NCBI GenBank assembly: GCA_029204225.1
Contig: CM055112.1
Coordinates: 23,194,578 to 23,254,577 of the forward strand
DNA from: Diphasiastrum complanatum
Taxonomy: Eukaryota > Streptophyta > Lycopodiopsida > Lycopodiales > Lycopodiaceae
Direction of reading: 5' to 3'
Length of the DNA stretch: 60,000 bases
The notes under the pieces were generated by a model. It had not been told where the DNA came from. It saw only the letters and a program-made list of their open reading frames with translations, and ran no database searches. Positions 31,199 through 43,400 of this stretch are shown in pieces (position 1 is the stretch's first letter; the number at the start of each line of letters is the position of its first letter). The translations under genes and the position numbers were made by a program.

Positions 31199-32985
31199 TA
31201 ATGACCAATATCGGATCAACGCTTGAAGAAGGTGAGAGAAGTCAAGTAGAGCGCGTCGAACCGATACCTAAGCTCTACAATACCTATAGCTGGTAGCGAA
31301 TGGACGCACGAGAATAATTGCGGTTCGTAAGAAGTTTGTCTCGAGCGTGCTGTATCGCTATCGCATGGATGTAGAGAACTGTAAGAACTTTAAGCAAAAA
31401 ACTTTCAGCGTCGTCTATCAGTATATATAGAGAAAATTTGAAATGATTGAAAACATCGTGGATTGGATGTCCGAGGTTCGAATTACGATGATGATTTCTC
31501 CAAGGCTTGTCAATCAAATCAAACTAAATATCCGTCTATCATCAAAATGATTAGTCGATATCGAATAAAACAGAATTAATTTCGTCTAAAGTATGGTCAC
31601 GTCTACAATTAAAGCTACAAAAGTATGGTCACATCTAAAATTTATTGTTGAAATTGACAATGTTAAGCTATAAATATCTGACCTTTTTTATATCCAATCA
31701 TTATAATTTCGTAAAATTTCAGCCGCCATTATTTCAACCAATAGAAAAACGATGCACATATACTGCATGTGAAAACCAGAGATTCTATTCTTGCACGCTA
31801 ATCCGATATTGGAAAATAATTTGAATGGTCAAAGCTTGATTCGATATATTCTCCTTAGCTTTGGACAGAATGGAAAGTCTACCGAATCAAGCTTTGATCA
31901 TGCAAAATACACTCCAATAATTTTGAAAATTTTCGAAAAATTTTGTTTCCTACAATAGCGATTCGACATGCGTAGTCCAAGTAAAAAATCACTGTCTTCT
32001 CTTAAGGCGCGCTGATCCGATATCCAGTATTTCACCTGATAGCTTATCAACGCGCATATACAGCATTTGAAAGCCAGATATGCTATTCTTGCGCGCTGAA
32101 CTGATATTGGACAAAATATGAATGATCAAAGCTTGACTCGATAATTTTGTGTAATTTTGGACAGTATGAAGAGTTTACCGAATCAAGCTTTGAGCATGCA
32201 TAATGGGGTCCAATAGTTTCCAAAATTTCAAAAAAAAAATTGCTCCTACAATAGCGATTCGACGCGTGTAGTTCAAATGGAGAATAACCATCTTCCGCCA
32301 GGCGCGCTGATCCGATATCTCATACGCAGAAGAATTATATTGGAGCGCCTGATGAACAACTAATGAAAATGTTCTGAATGAACATTATCTCAAGAAAAAA
32401 CCTCGTCTTTACTATGCTTAAATAGAATGAGAGATTGTAATAATTCTCCTCGTACATGTTTTTCAATGATATCCATTTATCATTTGTTTAATAATTATTC
32501 AAGGAGGCTACTGATTGAATATTTAATGTATTCCGGCACAAGTACTGATTCTAGGATCAGGCCTAATGATGATTCGTTGAATTTAGTTATAGACTACTTA
32601 ATGTATTCCGGCGTAGGTACAAATTTGTCTCACTCTGATTGGTGGATAAATATAGGCTGTGTTTCTCAATTCGTTACTTGACAAATGTATGGCTGTGATC
32701 AACAGGAATTGGCTATAAATATGGGCACCACTTGCCATATTTCGATTCCGTAAACTCCCAAGTCTTTTTGTTTTCTTTCTATCTCACGATATCGAATTGA
32801 CGCGCGCCTTCCCAAACATTGCATGGTCGGATTCATGCAGGCGCGCTGAATCGATATCACCCACTTTGGACGTGTTCTCGTGAAAAATTTCAATCTCGTC
32901 CTAGCGATATCGGATCAACGCGCGCACTCTTGTTCTGTCCTCTACTGATATCATTTTGTCGCGTTGAATCGATATCAGGCTCAAT
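31199..32985. repeat. repeat-rich intergenic region with GATATC/GCGCGC motifs
   Basis: A motif of the form GATATCGGATCAACGCGC, and its complement GCGCGCTGATCCGATATC, occurs about a dozen times in both orientations (around 31208, 31252, 31797, 32009, 32092, 32303, 32785, 32842, 32905 and 32946). It sits between the start of the histone-like frame (minus) and an unknown ORF (plus), so it may be a divergent promoter or replication region. Confidence 0.65.
31754..32345. repeat. two tandem units of about 297 bp with internal hairpins
   Basis: The units start near 31754 and 32052. Each holds the inverted pair TCAAAGCTTGATTCG ... CGAATCAAGCTTTGA (31829-31843/31883-31897; 32125-32139/32179-32193, one arm with a single change), CTACAATAGCGATTCGAC, and a terminal GGCGCGCTGATCCGATATC. 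Confidence 0.8.
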
Positions 32986-33372
32986 ATGGCTAGTTCCTCA
33001 ATGTCCTTAGATAACAAACTTTTTGATTTTTTCAATGCCAGTGACATTCCATATGAGAAATTAGAGTATTTTGCTAGTAATTTTTTTGCTTCCTTCGATA
33101 TCGATAAGCTAGTTTATGAGAATCGTTATAATTTAATTTCTTATCTTGATAATTTTTCTCAGATTATTAGTACTCCTATTTTGGATATAGATAGTTTTTG
33201 TTTCGTTCATTTTCAGGACCTTGTGCATTCCCAACCATCCTCTAAGCATAAACACAATAGAAAGTACTCTAACTTGCATGACTATTTTAAAAGAAATATA
33301 TATTGTGATATTTACAAAAGAATAAGTCGCCTTATAATCAAAGGAATGGCTTTTGTCTTTTACATATCATGA
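32986..33372 (+). CDS. unrecognised ORF facing away from the histone-like gene
   Basis: An open frame of 128 codons begins MASSSMSLDNKLFDFFNAS right after the last GATATC motif. It is rich in Phe, Tyr, Asp and Asn, with no membrane segment or known motif that I recognise. The last residues cross into the minus-strand copia that begins at about 33362, so the native 3' end was probably removed by that insertion. Divergent orientation and shared repeats suggest it belongs to the same unit as the histone-like frame. Chance openness in AT-rich DNA is possible, but the length and position argue for a real remnant. Confidence 0.35.
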   Translation: MASSSMSLDNKLFDFFNASDIPYEKLEYFASNFFASFDIDKLVYENRYNLISYLDNFSQIISTPILDIDSFCFVHFQDLVHSQPSSKHKHNRKYSNLHDYFKRNIYCDIYKRISRLIIKGMAFVFYIS

Positions 33373-35155
33373 AATAAGAATAAGAAGGACTCGGCCTTGT
33401 ACAAAGAAGATCTTCTTGGAGAGGCATGTTGAGGATACTCCTTTTCAAACTTCAACCCCATCATAAGTTGGCTTTTCTCCATAGAATGAACTTTTGATGC
33501 AATTAGAGACACTGTGCTCTCGGCCTCTTCCAAGATTGAAAAAAGATTTTCATAAACAATAACATCTCCATGCTCAAACACATTCGAGATAGAGAGTGTC
33601 AAGGCTTTGTTGCCTTTCTTGGTGAATAAGCATCCAACCATGATCCATAAACTTGGATCTCCATCCTTCTTTCCTTCCAAGAAATCACATGCAAAGCAAT
33701 AACCTTCAAGAACACTAAGGTACACAACCTTAGGCTTATAGTTGAACAAGACTCCATATAGTGCAATCCTTCCAATAGCTCCATAACTCCAAAAATCTCT
33801 GCATGCTGGCAAATACACATACACCATAAAACTTGAAGAGACAAGACATAGCCATTGGTTACTTGTGAACCCATCAATAAGTATAAAAAAGCAAGAGGCA
33901 ACTTCCTTGCTTGTTGATGAAGAAAGGTCAACATCCGAGTGTTCCAACTCCATTGGATGTTGTGTCTTGGTAGAAGACATCAAATATGGATTTATATGTG
34001 ATTTTGCCATAAAATAAGCCACTCTTGGCTTGATCTTCTTGACTATTGAAGACATAGATCTGAAATTAGAAACATGCAACCTCCTATGCCATACTTCCTT
34101 CTTAGAAACACAAGTCATCAATGCAACATCACAATTACTTGCATTCTCATGCACATCTAACTTGAAAATGCCTCCATATCTAGATCCACTTGCTAGGATC
34201 TCATCACCTTTCTTTATGAAACAATTATTGACATTGAATTCCACTTCAAAACCATCATCAAATAACTTTCCAACACTAATTACATTCTTTGTGAGATTAG
34301 GAACATAACATTGGAAAGTGATAAACTTATAGAAGATGCAAGATTCAAGAAACAAATTCCAACTCCTTCAATTGAACATGCATCACCAACAACAGTGTAT
34401 ATTGATTCTTGAAGTTCTTGATAAGATTCAATAGAAATAAAAGAACTCTTGGAGCAACTCATATGAGTTGTAGCTCCACTATCAATATACCAAGATACAT
34501 CATTAAAGGGTAAAGAGGATAGACTAGACATCATGAGAGATGTTTCTCCTTCACTTGCATCTGAGTCTTCTATGGTAAAATTGGCTTGATCTTCTTGAGT
34601 CTTCTTCTTGAAGATAGAAGAATGAGTTGAATCATCTTCTACTCCTCCTTGGTCTTTGTCCTCTGCTTTGTCCTTTGATTTGTCCTTGGTGAAGGCTTGA
34701 AAAAATTTGTTCTTGCTCCTCCCTCTTGACTTGTCCTTGGCAAAGTGAGCTTTGCCACAACCACCATCCTTCCTTGAAAGTGTGTTGATCTTCAGCAGCT
34801 TGTTCTTTTTCCTGCATTCTTCAGTAATAAGAACATCATGCAGAGCCTCCATAGATGGTAACTCCTCCATGATAGCATAAGTTTTCACAAGATTTGCATA
34901 TTCTTTTCTAAGTCCATTAAGGACTACTTGAACAAGTTGAATGTTCTTTAGAGTATCTCCTATGCATGCTATCTCTCTGTGAAGATCTTTAACTCTCATT
35001 ACAAAACTTGAAGCACTTTTATCAACTCTTTGAAAACTAAAAAAGATCTGATTTCTAAGAGTAAGAAGTCTTGATGTGATCTTTGCTTCAAAAAAGTTCT
35101 TAAGGGTTTCCCAAGTCTGCTTGGCTAAGGTACATGAACTTATTTCTCTCAACAT
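33363..35155 (-). pseudogene. copia gag-protease-integrase remnant
   Basis: Gag (LAKQTWETLKNFFEAK, LQLVQVVLNGL-type segment), a Lys/Asp-rich linker, and the protease active site WYIDSGATTHMS (intact D-S-G) lie in 34280-35155. The next frame (33363-34355) has the pre-integrase LWHRRL-like KEVWHRRLHVSNFRS and the start of integrase (ELEHSDVDL, then FFILIDGFTSNQW). It then skips the catalytic core and resumes in the post-core region (KPKVVYLSVLEGYCFACDFL, then SNVFEHGDVIVYEN). A frameshift near 34300 joins the two. Deleted and inactive. Confidence 0.8.
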
Positions 35156-36134
35156 CTCATCAAAGATGTTTATCTTAATGATATGAAGAGCAATTCTTGC
35201 TCTTTTCTTGAACCTTTGAGCCTCATCATAAGCTTCAGGTTCAATACAATGTCCATTACACCATAAAGAACCAACAAAGATTCTATCCTATCCTTTCAAA
35301 CTGAATAGTTGGAGGTATTCAGTCTTTCACTAGCTCCTAAGAGATAACCTCCTACAGATGCCATGAATGTGAAGACTTTTTGTAACTTGGACAACAAAAT
35401 GGAATTGAATTGTTGCTTCTCTTTCAATCTAGAATCTAACATGCAATGTTGATCCAACCTATTTAAATCATGCAACAGAATATGTGAGACCTTTCTCACA
35501 ACAGAGAACAAATCAACTTGAATTTGGATCTAGCCTCTATCTACTGATGAAGCACTTAGAATTCTGATGTCAAATTTTTTTCACTAGTTTCAAATGAATG
35601 AAAAACAATCAAAAAACACACATGCAACTCAAATATAACCATTTTTATGAAATGATGTGACTATGACAACAAAAACTTGTCTTATCCAATTTTATCTTTG
35701 ATTGTGTACAGAAAACTGTGAAAGATAAATCATGCATGCAATATATTCAAATCAAAAAGTGTCCACTCGGGTTTTGGGTCTCTTCCTACCCCTCTTTAAG
35801 GGCTAATAACTCCTACTAGGGTCATCATATTGAGTTGAAACCAATTGCACTTGAAAGTAGAATCTTCTAGCTTTCCAACAAGCTATAATGTTAATACCTT
35901 TGGACCTAACATAAAGGAGATAGAATGAAATGATGTATTCTGGTTTTCACAAGTGTGAAAAGTCAGAATTCCGTACAACTTGTATTCAGACCTGAAAATA
36001 CTAATTCTAATCTCATTGATCCAAAAACTGCTCAATACTAGACAATAGAAAAGTGTAAACAGCTTCCTAGCTTGAATTGTCAGAAAATTCTTCATACACC
36101 TTATGTTAGATTCAAAGCATGGTATCTGATACCA

Positions 36135-36295
36135 TGTGAAAAATCCAGCAAGTTCACACGTGTGGAGAACCACATCAAAGGTGTGAATGATCTTTACCAT
36201 GCTTTATGGTGGCACACAGATCACTTGTAGAGTAATACTACAATATACCAACAGATCTGAGGCTAGGGCACAATCTAGAATGCTACAGATCAAAG
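36135..36295 (-). repeat. partial 5' LTR of the minus-strand copia
   Basis: Ends TTTCACA on the minus strand next to the primer site and carries CACACGTGTG. It is cut at 36296, where another LTR (TGTTATGG...) begins. Confidence 0.65.
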
Positions 36296-36774
36296 TGTTA
36301 TGGCCATATTCGGTTAAGGACTTGGAATAGTCCTAATATGGTAGACCGTCCCTCCAGCATTCGAGATTATTGGTCACGCCGAGATTTAATTTCATGTTGA
36401 GGCCTGTTTGTGACTAATTACCTTGAGAGGACCTAGACACTCTAATTGAGACATATGGAATATTGCATGCCTGTGTGATGGATATAGGTAGGAGGACTAT
36501 ATGAAGAGATGTGATCTATTTATAGTTGACCTGCATAGGGGTTGCATGGTTTCATGCATAGGACTCTACTCTCTATATAATGAGGTAGGGATTCTCCTGT
36601 CGACATATTGGGGTTTAGGTCACCAGTTTCTCTCTTCTCCTCTAATTTCACATGGCATGGCTTAGGGGCTAGATCCAGGTTTGATCTAGGATTGGTTGGG
36701 CGGTTTGGCTCCATAGTCTCTCCTATTGTGTTCTCCTATCCTCATCTTAGAGGCAATCCTTTAGGGTCTCTACA
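36296..36774 (+). mobile_element. LTR of a fourth retrotransposon family, with primer site
   Basis: 479 bp, starts TGTTATGG and ends CTCTACA. It is followed by TTTGGTATCAGAGCC (primer site from 36777). TATA-like CTATTTATAG and CTCTATATAATG are at about 36512 and 36573. It abuts the partial LTR of the minus-strand copia, which suggests insertion into that LTR. The internal region is not recognisable and no 3' LTR is seen. Confidence 0.65.
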
Positions 36775-36789
36775 TTTGGTATCAGAGCC

Positions 36790-39300
36790 TGACTAAGATG
36801 CAGGAGGGGAGGCAAGCTCTACATCGGACTTGGAAGGTGGAAGCGCTTGGATTTGCATCTCGGATTGAAGTGCTAAATTCTCAAGAAAAGTGCGGTTATG
36901 GAATCATTAATTCTAGTTTTGAAGCAAGTTTTTTGGAATTGTTGATAGTAAGCTCTTCTATGGGTATGATTCCATTAAATATGTTAAGAATTAGTCTGAA
37001 TTCATTAGTATTTCCTGATTTCTTGATGAAGCTTTCAAGTGATGTAGAAGGATCTGTTATGATAGATCTGGTTGCTTGTTTCTTGGCTATATTCTGATCG
37101 GTTAATAATTTGGAAGCATGCATAACTCTTAATGTTCTGAATCTTGTTCTTAGTTTGGTTCATACGTAGATTGAAGCAAATCAATTTATCCAGTTTGGTA
37201 TGGACTGTTAAAAACTAAAAACATGATTCCAGTGAATGCATGTGAGGATTAGTGTTTTCCATAATCCTCTTGTTAACCTGCATGTGCGAGAATGTTGAGG
37301 GAAATTGCCATTGTTGTCCTAATTATTTGGGTATGAAGTGTTAAAAACATGATTCCAGTGAATGGATGTGAGGATTAGTGTTTTTCATAATCCTCTCGTT
37401 AACCTGCACGTGCAAGAATGTTGAGGGAAATTGTCGTTGTTGTCCTAGTTATTTGTTGAGCGGAGTATTTGTGTACATAGTAGAGATAAACCTATTCCCT
37501 GAGATGCTATTCCCTACAAGACAATGTTTTACTGGTCTTAATTCATGCATGTTATGGAAAAAATGTGTTTAGTTGGTAACAGACATGGAAGCCTGTGATT
37601 GCCATTGATTAGCTGATCTGTTGACAGACAGAGTTGCTTTTGATAGGTCGGATTTCTGTTTGAAATAGCTACGAAGTTGTTGAATCCATTCTTGACATTG
37701 AATAAGCCGTAGGCTGCAGTAGATCATATGTTTGTAACTTGATGATGGCAATCAGAGGGGCGCGCCTCCCTGTCCATTCACTTGTTGAAAGTGTGATGTT
37801 CTCAGAAAGAAACTTCTAATTGAAGGGAATATACTACTGGACACATGCATGTAGTTTTGTACAAATCTAGTTGAGAAATTGACATTTGGACAAAGTAGGT
37901 AGAAGTTAGGTGCAATTTCAGCATGCAAGCTGTTAGGTGTCAAGATGGTAGAAGTTTACACTTGATTAGGTGTAGGATATGCATTGAATGCAAAGAGTAC
38001 CACAAATTTTGGCTCTCCTATATATGTACATATCATTCTCACTCATCTCTAATGAAGAATCAAGCATTGGTAATGTCATAATGTCAAAATTAGATCTCAT
38101 GCTATTTTGCTTATTTTGGTATTCTCTCTCTAACTCGAGATTGGTGTCTTCTTCATACATTATTTTGCTTATGTATTCTCTCTATTTGTGAGGAATTAAA
38201 ATTGCTTTGAATTTTTTTTAGAAATTCTAGCTTGTCATTCAAAACGTCAAAGGGAACAATTATTTTTTATTTTTTTGGGGGCCTCATTTTTGTGGGGTTA
38301 TTGATTAGACTTGGGGCAAAATCTCAGCTCCAATATAGTATGTAGTTAAGAATATGTATCATGTATGTATTTGTACACTATACATGCAGTTTCGTATGAT
38401 AGGGTTTGAACTACATGTGTGTCATGGATGGTTGATAATTACTAATGTCTTTAGTCCCCATTAGTTGTGGCCATGAAAAGAATCTCCTTGTATGGATTGA
38501 CAGTGTGAAGACAATGGTTACAGTTTTGCATGAAATGGTTGATACCAGTGTTGGGTAGGTATTAAAAATTTTAATATCAGCCAGATCTTGAACCTTAGTA
38601 TTACATTTTTAAATTTTTTTCTTACCAACCTAATATCGATATAGACATGTTTATGAGTTGTTGGCTAGTATCAATGGGATTGGTATTCCAAGGGTGATAC
38701 CACCTGGGTATAAATATATAAACACTCTCTTGAAGAGACTTTTTTGAAGAGCAATAGGCAATAATTAAAAGGCATGACCTTTTCCAAATGCAATTTGCGT
38801 ATATGATTTGAAAATCCAATACATTGTTGGTGCCCACCAATGTATTTGGGATATCATGACTAAATTGTGGTTCACCAAGAAAAATTTGATACTATCTTGG
38901 CAAAATTTGTATGTTTGCTCCTAGTTTGGGCATCAATATCGAAAAAACTAGTTCTAGTTAGGTATTGACCCTGTATCATAAAGTCAACATACCAGTTGAG
39001 TCAATTCCTTGATACGCAAGTTTGATACCAACCGGGCACCTATATGCTTGCCCAACAATAGCGTATACCCTTGACTATGAAATGTTGCATCAAGAATAAA
39101 AATGAAGCAGATTAGAATAATGAAAGAACCCCAAATATTGTCAATTAGTATTTTACCTACTAGGGTGGCTACCTTGACATGTGGTGCTCTGTCTATAAAG
39201 CATATGATGTATCATCAAAGCTACACATCCTAGATTCTCATATGAGAATAGGGAACAAAGCAGAACTAGGTGATCTTGAAAGAGACAATTGTACCTCACT
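36790..39300. other. stretch without recognised genes
   Basis: Besides the 133-bp tandem duplication at 37.2-37.5 kb there is no motif-bearing frame. GGTATC/GATACC words recur at 38550-39030 (TGATACCA, TTGGTATTCC), possibly an old repeat. Confidence 0.35.
37197..37460. repeat. 133-bp tandem duplication
   Basis: GGTATG.A.TGTTAAAAAC... to ...TTGTTGTCCTA.TTATTTG starts at 37197 and 37330, with about 10 differences, so it is not recent. Confidence 0.8.
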
Positions 39301-39361
39301 CTGATCTCATTTTATATTGGGCATTGGAAGATAAATTGTTGCTCTATCTCTAGGATGTACT

Positions 39362-40870
39362 TTGAATGATGGCATTGTGAATGATAATGAAGAAGAATCA
39401 TTATCATATGAGTCATTACTTAAAACATTGAATAGAATTTCTTGTTTGAAAAAAGAGAGTACTTCAATCATCCTTATGTTGAAGTTACTAATCATTTTTT
39501 TCATGACTTCTAATGTTTTTGAGGTTTCTACTTCTTATGATGCAATCATTAAGAGGGAGTCTTATGAAGGAAAGAGAAATGGAAGATTTGTTCTTGGGAA
39601 GATCCAAGGCATGGATCTCACATCTCTTCATCGTCTCAAAGGATTCTATGATAATTAATTGATCACTCATGATCGAGATGGCAAAAGGTTGGTTGGGGAA
39701 GACTACATGGAGCAAATCAAGAGGCAATTTTTTCCAGGCAAGAGAGATCTCATTGGTGAGCTTAGTGAGGTTTTTTATGGACTCAAGAGGGATAGATTTA
39801 TTAGATTTGATACCCATCTTCACCTACTCTACTTCATGATGGATGAAAAGTTTGGAATCTATCTTTTGCTTTATGATAGTGGCATTGTTTTCACTAACCT
39901 TTGTGGAAATTCGAGATCAAGCATTGATGAGATCTTGTTGGATCTAGATCATATGTTTAAGAGGGAGTATTTTCAAAAGTTCATGTCTGAAGATATTCAT
40001 ATCTTTGATATCTTTGATGATCAAGAGAAAGGTAAGCAAGTGGAAGTGGTACACTTTGCTTTACTCACATGTTTTGGAGAATCTTCTTATGTAGATGATG
40101 CTATGCAAGTGGATATTAGTTATCATGTTGTAGGATCAACTAATGGATCTTGAAAACAGGTCTTATTGAATGTCTTTGATGGTCAAGTTTAAGATCAAGA
40201 GGTTAATCTCAAAGGGCTTCAACAACACAAAAGGAAAAGTGGCAATTTGGAGCTAATCAAGAGCATTAAAGGAGGGTCATTTGGCAAAGATGTTTTGGAT
40301 CTGTTTTTGCAGGTATATGAAGACTCAAGTAAGGTCAAAAGAACAGTAAGGAATTTTTTTTCAAGTTTACTTTACCTCTTTAATCTCTTGTTTGAGCTAT
40401 TTCATGTGGATATGTGCAAATTGTCAAGATATGGTAAAACTAGCTACATTGGTTTGCATCATTTTGATGTTGGAGTTGTACTAGCATTCTTGGATGGTTT
40501 TGATGATGGAAATGAAGATTTTGGAGGTTCATTATGTCACTCATTCATGGACAATTCATCAAGTGTTGATGATATCTTGTGGCAAGATGGCAATGGAGGC
40601 TCATTCATGGAGTTTTATGGTGGAGACATATCAAGAAAGGACAAAGTTGGAGGAGACAAGCAAGCAAGTGGTCATCACTCACATTTATTGTTTGGTTTCT
40701 ATTATTTCCTAGAGATTTCAAAGTTTGAATCATGGAGGAATCATTTCATTCACATTCTATTTGGTTCTTTATGTTCTAGACACATCTTGACATGTAAAAT
40801 TGATGGAAGAAATAGTGAAGCATCCAAAGTGGGACACTATTCTCTATATCAATTATGGAAACTACTTTAG
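39362..40870 (+). pseudogene. degenerate copia RT-derived coding region
   Basis: Frame 39362-40153 has one stop (39656-39658). Its second part follows the copia RT outline: MEQIKRQFFPGKRDLIGEL, FYGLKRDRFIRFDTHL, MDEKFGIYLLLYDSGIVFTN (where LYVDDIVFTG is usual, so the catalytic YVDD is gone), and IDEILLDLDHMF. It then returns to a linker-like LTCFGESSYVDDAMQVD. Frame 40247-40870 contains GRNSEASKVGHYS, whose DNA (GAAGCATCCAAAGTGG) matches the second part of the young element's ORF. It seems to be another rearranged member of that family. No LTRs found. Confidence 0.45.
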
Positions 40871-41269
40871 AACATTAGAAATGAGATCTATACTTAGGAT
40901 GGAGATCATTCTAAAGTTGCATCAAAGTAGTATGGTTAAAACTATGCCAAAACTAGTTGAAGAGATCTCAACTAGTTTAATCAAATTTAGTCATATTCTG
41001 GTTAATTGTCAATATTAGGCCAATATGCATTTTAGACTTAGAGATAAACTTTATGACCGTTATTTTAGTCAAAGTTCATTTTAATTACCACTTTTGAAAA
41101 GTGTGGGAAAGTTAGGAGGTCGATTTTGGACACATTCAAATTTGAATGTTAGATGCATTGAATCTAGTCACATTGTTGATAGGGTGGTTTTTTGTTATGG
41201 AGAGAAACCAAAGATTCATTAATGAGGCATGGACCTGCTATCAAAAGATGTAAACTCATGGAGAAAGAG

Positions 41270-41270
<1 letters not shown>

Positions 41271-41336
<66 letters not shown>
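41271..41336. repeat. (CT)n microsatellite
   Basis: About 32 uninterrupted CT units. Confidence 0.95.
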
Positions 41337-41339
<3 letters not shown>

Positions 41340-42089
41340 CATGCTTATACATGAGTTCTCTTGGGTTCATCTATCCATTGGTGCACTATCTTGATGATAT
41401 CTTGCAATCTTGTGTGTAGAATGCTCATATTTTGCTATTTTTGGATCGTCGAAAATACATCAGAGTACTATTATTGTATGGAAAACAACTTCATTTTATT
41501 ATATATTTGATATTTGATCAAGTTCTTATTGAGTTTGCATCTCTTTCATTAAGTGGACGTTGATTTTTCTACATTGGCAATGTTGAAAATAGTGTTGACT
41601 TTCTAACCAAAGATCAAGGGATGATTTTGGATCTTAAATGAATTGAAATTCTTCACAATGCATAACTCACATATTTTTTTTTCTTGAGGAGTCCCATGGA
41701 AACACCCTCTCTCCACATGTAAATGATGGGACGAAACTTAGAACTAGCCAATATTGAAAAGGAGGCTATTTGATAATACCAAATCCAAGTATTGAGTAAT
41801 CAAGTCTCTTTTTGTATCCATCTCCAAGAAATGAGTTTGATAAAAGGCCAACTTGAACCACAATGTTTTCTAGGATCGTTGGATATAAGCTTGACAAATG
41901 AATATCCGATGTATGAGTGAGATCCTATTATGGAAATGCCCAGTAACTACAATGACTTTGAAGCTCAAGAGTACCATGATGGAAAATACTCCTGCTCATA
42001 GATCTTGTGGGTGATGCAAGTGCTACACGTGGATATCTTGATTCCCTAGTGTCAATGTCCTATATCTCCAATGTAAGCGATAGAGAGCA

Positions 42090-42280
42090 ACTTTGTTTTA
42101 CACCAATAGTGTTGTCCGCCTGATGAGATATCCCACCCTCTATCTTAAAGCAACCCATAATCCTTTCATATCGTCGTGTCAGTATAGAAACTAAACTTCC
42201 TTAATCTCTGAATGAGCATATGATGTAGTATAGAGTTGAAAGCTTGCTTGAAGTTGAATACAAAATGCTTCTATCGAAAG
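42090..42280 (-). pseudogene. possible non-LTR (LINE-type) RT scrap
   Basis: Minus-strand reading gives NFKQAFNSILHHMLIQRLRK, like the (D)FKKAFDSV.H..L..RL segment of LINE RT. After a shift it reads HQADNTIGVKQSCSLSLTLE, like (G)VKQGCPLSPTLF. The two motifs are in the right order and roughly the right spacing, with stops between. No other LINE domain is seen nearby. Confidence 0.4.
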
Positions 42281-42509
42281 AGACATGATTTTAGCTTGCT
42301 TGAAGAGACACAAAATGCTTTCTTAATCTTCTATTGAAAACAAGAGCTGTCTAAAGAAACTATACTATGTAAAGAGACATGATTTTAGCTCAAAGTACAA
42401 GATGTAGCCTAAGGGAAAAAGAAGGTATAAGTTATGAATGAAGTAACACCAACTCTTACAAATATTCTCAATCATCTTTTTATTAAGACAGGGCCCTTGT
42501 GGCTTGCCA

Positions 42510-43400
42510 CTATCTCTTGTTTATTAAACATGAATTTTCATAGAAAATGATTTTTTTTATGAAAATTGCTTTGATAAACTGTGAATTAAATCTATATAAG
42601 TATCCATGCCTCTTGCCGAGTGCAAGGACCTTACTTTTTCTATCGATAATTTGGCATTGAACAGACGCGAACTCTACCTTATGACCTAAATCAGTGATTC
42701 TTCCTACTGACAACAGATTCGTAGAGAGTTTAGATACATACAAAAATTTGATAGTAGTTTGAATTGATCATGTTGGAATTTCAATCTCACAGTACCTTCA
42801 CCTTCGATAGGATGAGCACTGTCGTCGTCAAGATGAATGTATCTCTTTGTACTATAAGGCGCATAGGAGTGAAAATGCTCATGATGACTGGTCATATGTC
42901 GAGTAGCTCCAGAATCCAGAAACCAAGAATTATTCAATAGTTCCTTTTGGTCTTTGACCATAAATGCTCCTTCGTCCATGTCAAGATCAGGAGATGTTGT
43001 GATTGCATTCGCCTGTTGATCTGGTTACTTGGCTGGCATTCTTCGCTTTGAGTACCTTGCAATCTTGGAGCTCATGATTAGTGCGCTTGCAATACTTATA
43101 GAACATCTTCTTCTTCGACTGTAGATTTGATTATTGTTCTTGGCTTTGTGTTGGTTTTTTATTTAATGCGGACTGCTTAGAGATTTTCTGCTTTTGTCGT
43201 TTTGAGCCTTTGTTGACACATAGAGCATGAGATGATGAAGTCGACAAAGCGTCTTGACTTCTTCGATTATCTTCTTGCAGCAACATAGTGATAACTCTGG
43301 TAAGAGTTAAATCTGAGTGTGTCGATATGATCATCACCCAGTTCTCATATGTAGAGGGCAAGCTTGAAACAAAAAACAATGATAACTAGATTCGAAACTT
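42510..43400 (-). pseudogene. copia gag/protease/pre-integrase remnant
   Basis: Minus-strand gag C-terminal part (FVSSLPSTYENWVMIIS, LTRVITMLLQEDNRR), protease site WFLDSGATRHMTSHHEHF (43.0-42.8 kb, D-S-G intact), then YVSKLSTNLLSVGRITDLGH and a pre-integrase stretch ending in KRHGYLYRF. Frames change near 43130 and 42740. Integrase, RT and LTRs are absent, and it is distinct in sequence from the 33-36 kb copy. Confidence 0.7.

Larger units (their letters stand above)
33362..36295 (-). mobile_element. minus-strand copia with deleted integrase core
   Basis: From right to left: partial LTR (36135-36295), primer site (TGGTATCAG at 36126-36134), leader, gag start MASVGGYLLGAS (about 35362), gag, protease, pre-integrase and integrase edges, ending at about 33362. 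RT and RNase H are missing. The gag start, primer context TTTCACATGGTATCAG and LTR motif CACACGTGTG match the young element at 16.9-22.6 kb, so they are one family. This copy has a decayed pol and cannot be the current helper. Confidence 0.8.

Noticed and set aside
41164-41419. Open frames across the (CT)n microsatellite
   Set aside because: Stop-free only because CT repeats contain no stop codons.
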